Below, piece after piece: positions 29,038-38,594 of a DNA stretch of 64,000 nucleotides. How positions within the stretch are numbered: position 1 is the first letter of the stretch; each line of letters opens with the position of its first letter. The stretch is from Flagellimonas maritima (GTDB lineage: Bacteria > Bacteroidota > Bacteroidia > Flavobacteriales > Flavobacteriaceae): the NCBI RefSeq assembly GCF_003269425.1, contig NZ_CP030104.1, positions 3,071,001 to 3,135,000 of the forward strand. Direction: 5' to 3'. The notes under the pieces were generated by a model. That model did not search any database. It was not told the origin of the DNA and was given only the letters and a program-made list of their open reading frames with translations. The position numbers and the translations under genes were made by a program.

Positions 29038-31962
29038 ATGCGGATAAAATTTTATTTCCCCCTTTTCTTATTCCTTTTTTTTGAAGTACAAGGGCAAAAA
29101 GCCCCTTTAATTACATCTGATTCAGTTGCACAATCCAGTTGGGTGGAGACTCAATACAGAAATATGTCTTTGGATGAGCGTATCGGTCAGCTTTTTATGG
29201 TGAATGTTTCCTCAAATCAAGATAAATCCTCGACAGACAAAATATCAAGTCTTATTAAAGAACATCATATCGGGGGGGTTATTTTTTCGAAGGGAGGACC
29301 AAAACGTCAAGCAAAACTTACCAATAAATATCAAGCTGATTCCAAAATACCTTTGTTAATAGGCATGGATGCAGAATGGGGTCTCGCAATGCGTCTGGAT
29401 TCCACTTATGCTTTTCCTTGGAATATGACATTAGGCGCCATTCAGGATAGTACCATAGTTGAAAAGGTCGGTTTTCAAATCGGGAGACACGCCAAAAGAC
29501 TAGGAGTTCATATTAATTTTGCGCCGGATATTGATGTAAATAACAATCCCCAAAACCCGATTATAGGAAACCGTTCTTTTGGGGAGGACCCCACCAACGT
29601 AACTCAAAAGGGCATCGCATTTATGAAAGGAATGGAAAAGGCAGGGGTCTTATCATGTGGGAAGCATTTTCCCGGTCATGGTGACACCGCAACAGATTCA
29701 CATAAAGCTCTTCCAATAATCACTTCAACAAAAGAACGGTTGGACTCCATAGAGCTCTATCCATTTAAAAAATTGATAGAAAATGGGATAAGCACAATAA
29801 TGGTGGCACATCTGGACGTACCTAATCTGGAAATAAGGGAGGGACATCCATCATCACTATCAGAAGATATTGTTTCTGGATTATTAAAAGATGAATTGGG
29901 ATTTAAGGGATTGGTCTTTACGGATGCATTGAACATGAAGGCCGTTTCCCAATTTGCAAATGAGGGAGAAGTTGAACTTGAAGCTTTTCTTGCAGGAAAC
30001 GATATGCTATTGATGCCTGAAAATGTTGTTAAAGCTAAAGAAAAACTTGCTGAGGCTTATGGCACAGGAACGATTACCGAAGAAAGACTTTCAATATCGG
30101 TCAAGAAAATATTAATGGCTAAATACAAGGCTGGCCTGTATAACTATGAGCCTGTAAAATTGGAAAATCTTAATGAAGATTTAAACAGTCTAGAGAATGA
30201 CATTGTTTATGAAGAAGCCATTGAAAATGCCATTACGATAGCAAAGAATAATTTTTCGCTGCTACCGATTAAAAAATTGGAGAACAAAAAGATTGCGTAT
30301 GTAAAATTTGGTGATGATTCAAGTACCATATTTTATGAAACTTTATCAAAATATGCCAAGGTAACCCAAATCAATGCCAAGGATGCCGCAGGCTACAGAA
30401 AGAAGCTTGCCGACTTTAACTTAGTTATCATTGGTATGCACAAAAGCAACGAAAGCCCTTGGAAAGGATATAAGTTCTCTGAAAATGAACTTTTTTGGAT
30501 TCAAGAAGTTTCTAGGTTAAGAACCAGTAATACAATACTTACATTGTTCGCAAAACCCTATGCGCTATTGGACGTTGTTAATTTTAAAACTATAGATGCG
30601 GTAGCCGTTGCATATCAAAACAGTTCAATAGCTCAAGAAAAAGCCGCGGAAGCAATCTTTGGTGCGATCGGAACGAATGGGAAACTCCCTATTTCCGCAC
30701 ATCCAGAGTTCCCTGTTCATACTGGAATAGAACTAAAACCACTTCAACGATTGGGCTATAGTATTCCAGAGCGGGTCGGTTTAAATTCTACCAAACTTGC
30801 AATGGTGGACAGTTTGGTCCAAATAGGTCTTGATTCCCTTATGTTTCCTGGAGCTCAAGTACTTGTTGCCAAAAAGGGAAAGATTGTTTATAATAAAGGC
30901 TTTGGTAAACCAACCTATATTTCCGAAGAAAAGATTCAAGATTCCCATATTTATGATTTGGCGTCATTGACCAAAATTCTCTCGACATTGCCTTTGATTA
31001 TGAGAATGGAAGAGGAGAACAAGATTGCATTGAACGATACTTTTAAGGAATTGATACCTGAATATGAAGATTCCGATCTAAAAGATGTTACCGTACTAAA
31101 GGCACTTTCACATTATGGTCGCCTACCGGCCTGGATAGCTTTTTACATAAGTACATTGACCAAAAACAGAAAGCCGTCTTCAGATTTTTATAGGAATGCA
31201 CCCATGGACGGTTTTTCATTTAAGGTGGCTGAAAATTTATATATAACGGATGCCTATAAAGACTCTATCTATAATAGGATCGGTAGACAATCATTAAAGT
31301 CCAACAGGTATAGGTATAGTGATGTTGCGTATTACGTATTTAAAAAATACATTGAGGAAACCTATGGTAAATCGATTGACGAATTGATAAATGATTTTTT
31401 GTACAGACCCATGGGGCTACAACGTACATCTTTTAATCCATTGAACAAATTCCCCAAGGATGAAATAGTCCCTTCCGAAGAAGATAAATATTTTCGTTAC
31501 CAAACTGTGCAAGGCTATGTCCATGATATGGGAGCTGCAATGCAAGGTGGAGTTGGAGGGCATGCGGGTCTATTTAGCAACGCTAACGATGTAGCCAAAA
31601 TTATGCAGATGTACTTACAAGGTGGAAGCTATGGCGGGAATCGCTTTTTAAATGAAAGAACCATTAAAAAATTCAATACCTGTTATTTTTGTCACAAAGA
31701 TGTAAGGCGGGGCGTAGGTTTTGATAAACCCCAGCTAAAAGAAAAGGGCCCGACTTGCGGATGTGTTTCAAGAAAAAGCTTTGGACATAGTGGGTTTACG
31801 GGTACATATACATGGGCGGATCCTGAAGAGGAACTTGTTTATGTATTCTTGTCCAATAGAACATACCCATCTGCTACCAATAGGTTATTGGTAAAGTCTG
31901 GGTTGCGCACTAGGATTCAACAAGCTATTTACGATTCTATTATTGAAGAGCCATTAAAATAA
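29038..31962 (+). CDS. GH3 beta-N-acetylhexosaminidase (NagZ-like) fused to a beta-lactamase-family serine hydrolase
   Basis: The 974-residue protein has a signal peptide (to VQGQ, residue 20). A glycoside hydrolase family 3 domain follows (about 35-370) with the NagZ His motif KHFPGHGDT (209-217), H222 and the nucleophile D296 in FTDALNM. A GH3 C-terminal-like linker domain spans about 390-565. A class C beta-lactamase/PBP4-type domain starts near 585 with the active-site SLTK (S643, K646), a YSD motif and HSGFTG. The pair suggests release of GlcNAc from muropeptides plus a D,D-peptidase or esterase activity in the periplasm. This fusion is known in Bacteroidota. bshA follows 15 bp downstream. 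Confidence 0.92.
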   Translation: MRIKFYFPLFLFLFFEVQGQKAPLITSDSVAQSSWVETQYRNMSLDERIGQLFMVNVSSNQDKSSTDKISSLIKEHHIGGVIFSKGGPKRQAKLTNKYQADSKIPLLIGMDAEWGLAMRLDSTYAFPWNMTLGAIQDSTIVEKVGFQIGRHAKRLGVHINFAPDIDVNNNPQNPIIGNRSFGEDPTNVTQKGIAFMKGMEKAGVLSCGKHFPGHGDTATDSHKALPIITSTKERLDSIELYPFKKLIENGISTIMVAHLDVPNLEIREGHPSSLSEDIVSGLLKDELGFKGLVFTDALNMKAVSQFANEGEVELEAFLAGNDMLLMPENVVKAKEKLAEAYGTGTITEERLSISVKKILMAKYKAGLYNYEPVKLENLNEDLNSLENDIVYEEAIENAITIAKNNFSLLPIKKLENKKIAYVKFGDDSSTIFYETLSKYAKVTQINAKDAAGYRKKLADFNLVIIGMHKSNESPWKGYKFSENELFWIQEVSRLRTSNTILTLFAKPYALLDVVNFKTIDAVAVAYQNSSIAQEKAAEAIFGAIGTNGKLPISAHPEFPVHTGIELKPLQRLGYSIPERVGLNSTKLAMVDSLVQIGLDSLMFPGAQVLVAKKGKIVYNKGFGKPTYISEEKIQDSHIYDLASLTKILSTLPLIMRMEEENKIALNDTFKELIPEYEDSDLKDVTVLKALSHYGRLPAWIAFYISTLTKNRKPSSDFYRNAPMDGFSFKVAENLYITDAYKDSIYNRIGRQSLKSNRYRYSDVAYYVFKKYIEETYGKSIDELINDFLYRPMGLQRTSFNPLNKFPKDEIVPSEEDKYFRYQTVQGYVHDMGAAMQGGVGGHAGLFSNANDVAKIMQMYLQGGSYGGNRFLNERTIKKFNTCYFCHKDVRRGVGFDKPQLKEKGPTCGCVSRKSFGHSGFTGTYTWADPEEELVYVFLSNRTYPSATNRLLVKSGLRTRIQQAIYDSIIEEPLK

Positions 31963-31977
31963 TCTAGATTTGTTATT

Positions 31978-33120
31978 ATGAAAATAGCAATAGTATGTTA
32001 TCCAACCTTTGGAGGTAGTGGTGTTGTGGCTACGGAATTGGGCATAGCACTGGCTGGAAGAGGACATGAGGTTCATTTTATCACTTACAAGCAACCTGTA
32101 CGTTTGGAACTCTTGAACAATAATATCCATTTTCATGAGGTACATGTTCCAGAATATCCCCTCTTTCATTACCAACCTTATGAATTGGCTTTATCCAGTA
32201 AATTGGTGGATACCGTGAAATTGTTCGGGATAGAGCTGCTCCATGTACATTATGCCATTCCCCATGCATATGCAGGCTATATGGCAAAAAAAATGCTGCA
32301 AGAGGATGGAATCTACGTTCCAATGATTACCACGTTGCATGGTACCGATATAACTTTGGTAGGCAAGCATCCTTTTTACAAACCTGCTGTCACGTTCAGT
32401 ATCAATAAATCTGATGTAGTTACATCCGTTTCTGAAAACTTGAAACAGAGCACTTTGAAAATCTTTGATATTGAAAAGGATATTGAAGTTATCCCGAATT
32501 TCATCGATACTAGAAAATATAGCACTGGTTATACAGATTGCCAACGTTCTCTTATGGCCAATGAAGATGAAAGAATCGTAACACATATTAGCAATTTTAG
32601 GGGTGTAAAACGTATTCCTGATGTCATCAATATTTTTTATCGCATTCAAAAGGAGCTACCAGCAAAGCTTATTATGGTAGGGGAAGGCCCTGAAAAGGAA
32701 AAAGCAGAACAGCTATGTGATGATTTGAACATAAAAGATAGGGTAGTTTTTTTGGGCAATAGCAATGAAATAGATAGAATATTATGTTTCTCCGATCTTT
32801 TTTTACTGCCATCAAAATCCGAAAGTTTTGGTTTGGCAGCTTTGGAAGCCATGATTAATAGGGTAGCAGTAGTGTCAAGCAACACAGGAGGAATACCTGA
32901 AGTAAACATAGAGGGTGAATCTGGATTTTTGGCAGATGTTGGTGATGTGGATGAAATGGCTTCAAAAGCACTTTATATTTTAAAGGATGAAAATATATTG
33001 AATAAATTCAAAGCGAATGCATTTAAAATAGCTTCTAAATTCGATATAGTAAATATTCTACCACTATACGAGGAAGTTTATGAAAAAGCCTATAAATCAA
33101 GATTCAAGAATTCTTATTAA
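31978..33120 (+). CDS. bshA: N-acetyl-alpha-D-glucosaminyl L-malate synthase BshA
   Basis: The 380-residue GT4 glycosyltransferase has the BshA-specific N-terminus KIAIVCYPTFGGSGVVATELG, then LHVHYAIPHAYAGYMA and TTLHGTDITLVG. The C-terminal donor site shows FLLPSKSESFGLAALEAM with the E-x7-E pattern. It joins GlcNAc from UDP-GlcNAc to L-malate, the first step of bacillithiol synthesis; bshB and bshC are not in the window. It is in one transcript with the GH3 fusion upstream and a lipoprotein gene starting 1 bp after its stop. Confidence 0.95.
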   Translation: MKIAIVCYPTFGGSGVVATELGIALAGRGHEVHFITYKQPVRLELLNNNIHFHEVHVPEYPLFHYQPYELALSSKLVDTVKLFGIELLHVHYAIPHAYAGYMAKKMLQEDGIYVPMITTLHGTDITLVGKHPFYKPAVTFSINKSDVVTSVSENLKQSTLKIFDIEKDIEVIPNFIDTRKYSTGYTDCQRSLMANEDERIVTHISNFRGVKRIPDVINIFYRIQKELPAKLIMVGEGPEKEKAEQLCDDLNIKDRVVFLGNSNEIDRILCFSDLFLLPSKSESFGLAALEAMINRVAVVSSNTGGIPEVNIEGESGFLADVGDVDEMASKALYILKDENILNKFKANAFKIASKFDIVNILPLYEEVYEKAYKSRFKNSY

Positions 33121-33121
33121 T

Positions 33122-33580
33122 ATGAAACAGTTCATTGTAGTGTTCGTTATCATAACCTTGGCATCTTGTAAGGCCCAGAATGTTGTTACGGAACAATTCG
33201 CACAGGATGAGGATATTGTTTTAATTGATAAAGATGATTTTAGTGGTATTTTGGAGTATGATAACATGGTGGTTAAAGACTCAAAATCATTGAAGAGGTT
33301 TTACTCCCAAATCAATAAAACCCGTAAGCCGGGACTACCCGTACCGATCGTAGATTTTTCTGAAAATATGGTCATTATCATTTGTATGGGGGAACAAAAA
33401 GGGAAGCTACTTCCAGTCTTATTTAAAACTGAAGAGTCTGATAGTGAAATTACCTTTGCTCTGAAGATGGTTGAATCTCAAGAGAATGAAACTTTATCAG
33501 AAATAATATCCCATCCTTTTTACGTGTTTAAAACACCTGTCACTCATAAATCGGTAATTTTCAATAAATCAATGCATTAG
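33122..33580 (+). CDS. Small lipoprotein of unknown function
   Basis: The frame is open upstream into bshA, but the ATG at 33122 starts a lipoprotein signal (FVIITLASC, C16) and gives 152 residues. I do not recognise the family. The body contains a beta-rich stretch with VDFSENMVIIICMGEQKGK that resembles PrcB-like small periplasmic proteins. The start is 1 bp behind the bshA stop, so translation is probably coupled. A role with the GH3 fusion in the periplasm is possible but unsupported. Confidence 0.7.
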   Translation: MKQFIVVFVIITLASCKAQNVVTEQFAQDEDIVLIDKDDFSGILEYDNMVVKDSKSLKRFYSQINKTRKPGLPVPIVDFSENMVIIICMGEQKGKLLPVLFKTEESDSEITFALKMVESQENETLSEIISHPFYVFKTPVTHKSVIFNKSMH

Positions 33581-33663
33581 GTTAATTGAATTTTGCTTTT
33601 TTGCAGCTCATCGATAATTGGGGCAATTTAAAGCACAAACTATAAGTTTGATAATCATAGACT

Positions 33664-33671
33664 TAGTTTTG
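33664..33671 (+). promoter_or_regulatory. Candidate -7 box of the OmpA-family gene
   Basis: TAGTTTTG fits TAnnTTTG and lies 25 bp before the ATG. A second match, TAAGTTTG, lies at 33643-33650. Which one is used cannot be told. Confidence 0.35.
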
Positions 33672-33696
33672 TAAAGATAATCCTCAAATCATTATC

Positions 33697-34875
33697 ATGA
33701 AAACTATAAATAGAGTCATATTTCTGCTGGCACTTTTATTCATATCTATTATTAATGCACAAGAAGCCCAGCTTACAAAAAAAGATAGTATTGCCGAAAG
33801 TTTTTGGATGGTTACTCTGGGAACTAATTTTGTAGATGATTCTGGTGATGAATTTAGAGAACTTTTTGATTTTGAAGAAGCATGGAATACAGTTCCATAT
33901 CCATCAAGAATAAGCATTGGCCACTATTTTAAAAGTGGGCTTGGACTGGAAGCGATCGGTAGTTACAATAAATACAATGAGGGAAAGATAATTGATGATG
34001 TTGTTAACCCTCAAGATACAGATTATCTAGGATTGGACTTTAGGGTTAGTTATGACTTAAATAAAATCTTGGGTGAAACTGGTTTTTTTGACCCCTACAT
34101 AGGTGTTGGAGCTGGGTATACAGATGCAAATAATCAGGGTAGGGGAACATATAATGCCATTGTAGGGTTCAGGACTTGGTTGTCAGACCATTGGGGTCTT
34201 GATTTTAATTCCACAGGCAAGTGGACCATGAATTCTGAAAATAGTACAAACCATGTTCAACATGCAGTAGGTGTAGCCTATAGATTCAATGTTAAAAAAG
34301 GAATTTCCAGAAGGGGAGAGGAAAAGTTAGCGTTTTTGGAAGAGTTTGAAGATAAGCAGCAACGTATAAAAGATTCCATTGATGCTAAACAGAAAGAAGA
34401 TGAAAAAGCCAGATTGTTGGCAGAGCAATTGGAAAGAGAGAAAGTAGCAAATCAGCTTGCTGCCGAAGAAAAGGCAAAAAAGGATGCAGAAGATGCAGAA
34501 CGAGCTAGAATAAAAAGCGAAATCGAGGAATTGGGCAATGTATATTTTAAATTAAACTCATCCTACCTTACTTCCAATGATAAAAAACTATTGGATAAGC
34601 TTGTCATGATTTTGGAAGATTCACCTACGCTAGAGGTGAATATTACCGCTCATACAGATTCCAGGGGAACAGATAAATACAATCAATGGTTGTCAGAAAG
34701 AAGGGCAAAACGAACCGTAGATTATATTATCTCTAAAGGAATAGATGGGAAAAGAATAACTTACGATGCATTTGGAGAAGCTAAATTGGTGAACGAATGT
34801 AATGATAACACACCCTGTTCAGAAGAAAAGCATGGTCATAACAGACGTTCGGAAATTACTATAGTCTCATTTTAG
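33697..34875 (+). CDS. OmpA-family outer-membrane protein
   Basis: The 392-residue protein has a signal peptide (FLLALLFISIINAQ). An eight-strand barrel-like region follows (about 25-200, with YFKSGLGLEAIGSYNKYNEG and FDPYIGVGAGYTDANNQG). Next is a charged helical linker rich in Ala, Glu and Lys (about 205-275). The C-terminal OmpA domain has ITAHTDSRGTDKYNQWLSERRAK, carrying the Asp and Arg that hold diaminopimelate. It should tether the outer membrane to peptidoglycan. It is convergent with the GNAT array, 13 bp away. Confidence 0.92.
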   Translation: MKTINRVIFLLALLFISIINAQEAQLTKKDSIAESFWMVTLGTNFVDDSGDEFRELFDFEEAWNTVPYPSRISIGHYFKSGLGLEAIGSYNKYNEGKIIDDVVNPQDTDYLGLDFRVSYDLNKILGETGFFDPYIGVGAGYTDANNQGRGTYNAIVGFRTWLSDHWGLDFNSTGKWTMNSENSTNHVQHAVGVAYRFNVKKGISRRGEEKLAFLEEFEDKQQRIKDSIDAKQKEDEKARLLAEQLEREKVANQLAAEEKAKKDAEDAERARIKSEIEELGNVYFKLNSSYLTSNDKKLLDKLVMILEDSPTLEVNITAHTDSRGTDKYNQWLSERRAKRTVDYIISKGIDGKRITYDAFGEAKLVNECNDNTPCSEEKHGHNRRSEITIVSF

Positions 34876-34888
34876 GGTTTAGTAATGT

Positions 34889-36064
34889 TTAGAATAAAGA
34901 TAATCCAGTAATTCTTTGGATTTTCCCTTTTCCGTTTATGTAAAAAGTATCATTTTGGATGACCTTGTATACTTTTACTTGAGAGGTATGTGTTTCGGTT
35001 GCATATAAAAAATCGTTTACATATTTTTTCAGAAACGAAAAATTCGTGGTTCTTAAGTCAATTTGTTCTAAATCTTCTACTTGATGGTTATTTTCAAAAT
35101 TTTCAATCTTGGAAATTTCAAAATCAGGAGTTATAGATGTGGTATCGTTTTTCTTTAGAATACCAAAAAATCTATCGCGAAGCGTATTCAGTTTTTTTGA
35201 TTTTAAATATTCCTTGAGCTTGATTTTATTTATTTCTACCATTGCCAACAAATTGCCGCCCTTTATATTCTGATAAACAATTCGGTGTTCGTAATTATAG
35301 ATATTGTTGGACCATCTTCTTTTGTAGTCCATGCCGCCAACGCCCATTTCAAACAATATATATCCATTCTTTAAGCACCATTCCAATTGTTTGTAGATCT
35401 CAACATGGCCCAACCCAAATTTGGAATAGTCAATATCATAAGATGAAATTGTACTAAAAAGAATTTTGTCAAAATGGTAGTTCAATGATATTTCTATAGG
35501 TTGCTTTCCATTATAGATTACAAATAGGGATGCACTTCCATCTAGAATTAATTTATAGGTCGTTTTTACGATTTTCTCCCATTCGTCCATGTTTTTATGC
35601 TCCTCTTTTCGTTGTTGGAAACGTTTTACCATCATATCATGTAGGGATTTCATCAGAAAATCATAATCCTCTACGTTGATAGTTCTATGGAACAATTTGT
35701 ATTCAATATCAAAACACTTCTCTAACCGCCTTACATATCTACGTATAATGCTCCTGTATTTTGATTTGAACTGGACCTCTAAATAATCATCAACTGTTTT
35801 TATCGAATTTAAAAGAATGGAATAGCCCCAATTGAATTGGGATATGGCTTTCATTTTGTAATTGGTATTTTTATATGAAAGCTCAAAATAATTTGGCACC
35901 AACCTCAAAGAATGTAAGGACAGTACGGGAGAGTATTTGAAACTCTGTTTTTTATCATCAAAAACAACATGTTGCCCATGGTACCGAATTTCAGAACAGA
36001 GTTTTGAAATTTTATCGGTTTTAACCAAGATTGAAAAGAATTCAGGATTTTTTTCAGACTTCAT
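34889..36064 (-). CDS. GNAT/FemAB-like acyltransferase, array member 1 of 6 (most 3')
   Basis: The 391-residue protein has no signal peptide or membrane segment. It shares one architecture with the next five genes: a variable N-terminal part, a basic helix rich in Arg (IIRRYVRRLEKCFDIEY), then SLFVIYNGKQPIEISLNYHF, SYDIDYSKFGLG and an MDYKRRW motif. The latter segments match the Acetyltransf_6 (BioF2/CelD-like) GNAT fold. A C-terminal module of about 90 residues (FLKKYVNDFLYATETH) follows. Members of this fold transfer acyl or aminoacyl groups; substrate unknown. It is last in the minus-strand run, 13 bp after member 2. Confidence 0.75.
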   Translation of the reverse strand: MKSEKNPEFFSILVKTDKISKLCSEIRYHGQHVVFDDKKQSFKYSPVLSLHSLRLVPNYFELSYKNTNYKMKAISQFNWGYSILLNSIKTVDDYLEVQFKSKYRSIIRRYVRRLEKCFDIEYKLFHRTINVEDYDFLMKSLHDMMVKRFQQRKEEHKNMDEWEKIVKTTYKLILDGSASLFVIYNGKQPIEISLNYHFDKILFSTISSYDIDYSKFGLGHVEIYKQLEWCLKNGYILFEMGVGGMDYKRRWSNNIYNYEHRIVYQNIKGGNLLAMVEINKIKLKEYLKSKKLNTLRDRFFGILKKNDTTSITPDFEISKIENFENNHQVEDLEQIDLRTTNFSFLKKYVNDFLYATETHTSQVKVYKVIQNDTFYINGKGKIQRITGLSLF

Positions 36065-36077
36065 GAACGATTCGACT

Positions 36078-37310
36078 TTATGATGTTTCTTCTTTAGAAG
36101 ATATAATGAGCTTTTGAACTTCTTTGTTCCATTTTAAATAGAACGTATTGTGATTTCCTATTTCTGAAAAGACCGATAAATTTTGAATATAAATTTGATT
36201 TTTATGGATAAAATTATTGACTGAACAAATAAGCAAAGAGCTTTCAATTTGATTAAATTTTACCTTTTTCAGTTGGTCGATCGGGGGGAATTCAAAATCA
36301 TCACGGACAATAGTTATCTCTTGTTTGCTGAGTTTGTCCTTAAATTCTCTAGAACTCGCATAACGGTAGGTTATAAATTTCCCGTACCATAGGTGCAATT
36401 TTAAAGCTTTCATGATATGGATAAAGTAGTACCTTAATTTCAATAAAAGGAATCTACTATAAGCTGAGACAATCGCATAAAATGATTTGGAATCAAAAAC
36501 AAGTTGTTCTTTATAGGTATATGTGTTATCTACCCATTTTCTCTTGTGGAAAAAATCACCTCTTCCCATATCAAACAATTTAAAACCATTTTCATAGCTC
36601 CATTGCAAATGGTTTACAATATTTATACGACCTATGCTAAATACAGAATAATCAATATCAAAACAGCTGTTCCAATGAAAAACGATGTTTTTGTCAATAA
36701 AGTTCAATGAGATGTTAATTGGTTTGTCTCTATCATAGATAACAAATATGCTTGCCCTTTTTTCCAATATCAAGGGGTACATAATTTTCCGGTACATTTT
36801 TAAAAAGGGTATTTCAAAATTTCTTTCTTTTTTTTGAATGAACCGTCGCTCTGTCATGACCAATAGTGTTTTAAACAGGTGGTCATATTCCGCTTTTTCA
36901 ATTGCTCCGTAATAAACTTTGTAGGTTGGTCTTAAACATAAATCAAGTCTTTTGGTCAGCCTCCGCAGTTGTGAACGCCTTACTTTTTTAAACTTGGCTT
37001 GCATATAGTTTTGGAAATCGCTGTATCCACTTAAATTTATCAGATAGCCGGAATAAAGGGGAATTTCCAATACTGTCGACTCGTTTTCATGCTTTGGTTC
37101 AACTTTTAAATAGCCCGGTATATCGTATATTGAAATCACCTTGTTTGCTATTCCGATAGTTTTGCGTATTTGTTGGTCATCAAATCTTTCCCCCGAAAAT
37201 GTTTCCGTGATTTTAGCATAAAATGAGGGGAAGGCTTTGTTTTTAAGAAAAAAATCAAAAAAGAAGTTAAATCTTAAATATTCAGATTTTTTCATGAAAC
37301 TCATAGACAA
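36078..37310 (-). CDS. GNAT/FemAB-like acyltransferase, array member 2 of 6
   Basis: The 410-residue paralogue carries the same landmarks: SGYLINLSGYSDFQNYM, a basic stretch RRSQLRRLTKRLDLCL, ASIFVIYDRDKPINISLNF, CFDIDYSVFSIGRINI, and NGFKLFDMGRGDFFHKRKW. The GRGDFFHK segment takes the place of the G-x-x-x-YK motif, with His for Tyr. In-frame ATGs at 37304 and 37295 are alternative starts; the latter (MKKSEYLRF) resembles the N-terminus of other members. A 106-bp gap separates it from member 3, the largest within the last four genes. Confidence 0.75.
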   Translation of the reverse strand: MSMSFMKKSEYLRFNFFFDFFLKNKAFPSFYAKITETFSGERFDDQQIRKTIGIANKVISIYDIPGYLKVEPKHENESTVLEIPLYSGYLINLSGYSDFQNYMQAKFKKVRRSQLRRLTKRLDLCLRPTYKVYYGAIEKAEYDHLFKTLLVMTERRFIQKKERNFEIPFLKMYRKIMYPLILEKRASIFVIYDRDKPINISLNFIDKNIVFHWNSCFDIDYSVFSIGRINIVNHLQWSYENGFKLFDMGRGDFFHKRKWVDNTYTYKEQLVFDSKSFYAIVSAYSRFLLLKLRYYFIHIMKALKLHLWYGKFITYRYASSREFKDKLSKQEITIVRDDFEFPPIDQLKKVKFNQIESSLLICSVNNFIHKNQIYIQNLSVFSEIGNHNTFYLKWNKEVQKLIISSKEETS

Positions 37311-37416
37311 TGCATTTGAACTTCATAAAGCGAAGTGTTTGATATAGTGCCCAAGTCAGTACGCCTATTTGATAATGGTTTACGAAGACAATAATAAAAA
37401 TTGTTTAAAATCCAGG

Positions 37417-38586
37417 TCATTGTAACACTAAAGCTTTTTTCTGAGTTTTACCACATATTAGAAAATGGGATGGCCTTTTTTTTAATTTGTATACCCTTAT
37501 GTCATTGAATGACTCTTGGGTATAAAAAATAAAGTCGTACACACTTTTTTTAAGAAAGGCATAATCATTATCACTTTTTATATCAATAATAACCAGGGTT
37601 TCATTTGAATGTATGGAATCAATGGCAATAGGGGAAACTTTTTTTTGACTAATTCTTGGGTTTTTTATTTTGAACAAATGTTTTTTCAATTTTTTGTAGG
37701 GTTTGTTGGCACCCACTGATTTCAACATTTTTACCAAGCTATAATAACTTCTGCCCCAGACGACTTTCAAAAAGGAAAATATAACAGCACTTGGGGATGT
37801 TGGGTCATAAACGATATGATTTTCACAATGATAGGTATGTGTCATCCATTTTTTTTTGTAGTACCCGTACCCTTTTAATAAATCATACGCTTCAAAATTC
37901 TGTTCGTAGTGCCATTTTATATTCTTCAACATTTCAATAGTACCTAAATGAAATTTGGCATAATCGATATCATAAGCACTAAGTATATAATATGCCATTC
38001 TTTTAAAATGTATATTGATTCTGACACTTATTGGTTTTTCGTCATCATAAATTACAAATAGATTCGCTTTTTTATCAATAATCAAATCGAACAAAATTGT
38101 TTTAAACTCATCTAAATGTTGCAGCTCATAATTTGCCTCTTTCTTTTGATGAAACCTTTTTATCAAAAGTTCCCGTAATACTTTGAACAATCTTTCGTAC
38201 TCATCTTTTGTAATATTTCCGTAGTAAATTTTGTAATCTATATTAAAACATTTTTCCAATCTAGTGGTATATCTTCTAAAATTGGATTTGCTTTTAGCGC
38301 CAAAGTTTTTGTCCAAGTAATCTTTGAACACAGAAAAACCATCAAAACGAATTATATAGCCTTCTAAAGCACGTATTATTCTCAATTTGAGTTTATTTGG
38401 CGGATCTACCTGTAGATAGTTCGGAACGTCCTTTATATAAAACAAATTATCTTGTAAAGCAAGACATACCTTAGGAGTAATATGGTAAAGCTCTTTATTG
38501 AACCCGGTAACCTTAGTGTAAAAGGGGGATAGATTGCCCTTTACTAAAAGGTTCCTTAGAAAAACGATTGTTTTTGTTCTCACCAT
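37417..38586 (-). CDS. GNAT/FemAB-like acyltransferase, array member 3 of 6
   Basis: The 389-residue paralogue shows KSKSNFRRYTTRLEKCFNIDY, YYGNITKDEYERLFK, ANLFVIYDDEKPISVRINI, SAYDIDYAKFHLG, FEAYDLLKGYGYYKKKW and the final FLKKSVYDFIFYTQES module. It looks closest to members 1 and 4 by eye. It lies 8 bp behind member 4, so both are surely on one transcript. It is predicted cytosolic. The donor and acceptor are unknown. Confidence 0.75.
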   Translation of the reverse strand: MVRTKTIVFLRNLLVKGNLSPFYTKVTGFNKELYHITPKVCLALQDNLFYIKDVPNYLQVDPPNKLKLRIIRALEGYIIRFDGFSVFKDYLDKNFGAKSKSNFRRYTTRLEKCFNIDYKIYYGNITKDEYERLFKVLRELLIKRFHQKKEANYELQHLDEFKTILFDLIIDKKANLFVIYDDEKPISVRINIHFKRMAYYILSAYDIDYAKFHLGTIEMLKNIKWHYEQNFEAYDLLKGYGYYKKKWMTHTYHCENHIVYDPTSPSAVIFSFLKVVWGRSYYSLVKMLKSVGANKPYKKLKKHLFKIKNPRISQKKVSPIAIDSIHSNETLVIIDIKSDNDYAFLKKSVYDFIFYTQESFNDIRVYKLKKRPSHFLICGKTQKKALVLQ

Positions 38587-38594
38587 GTTATCTG

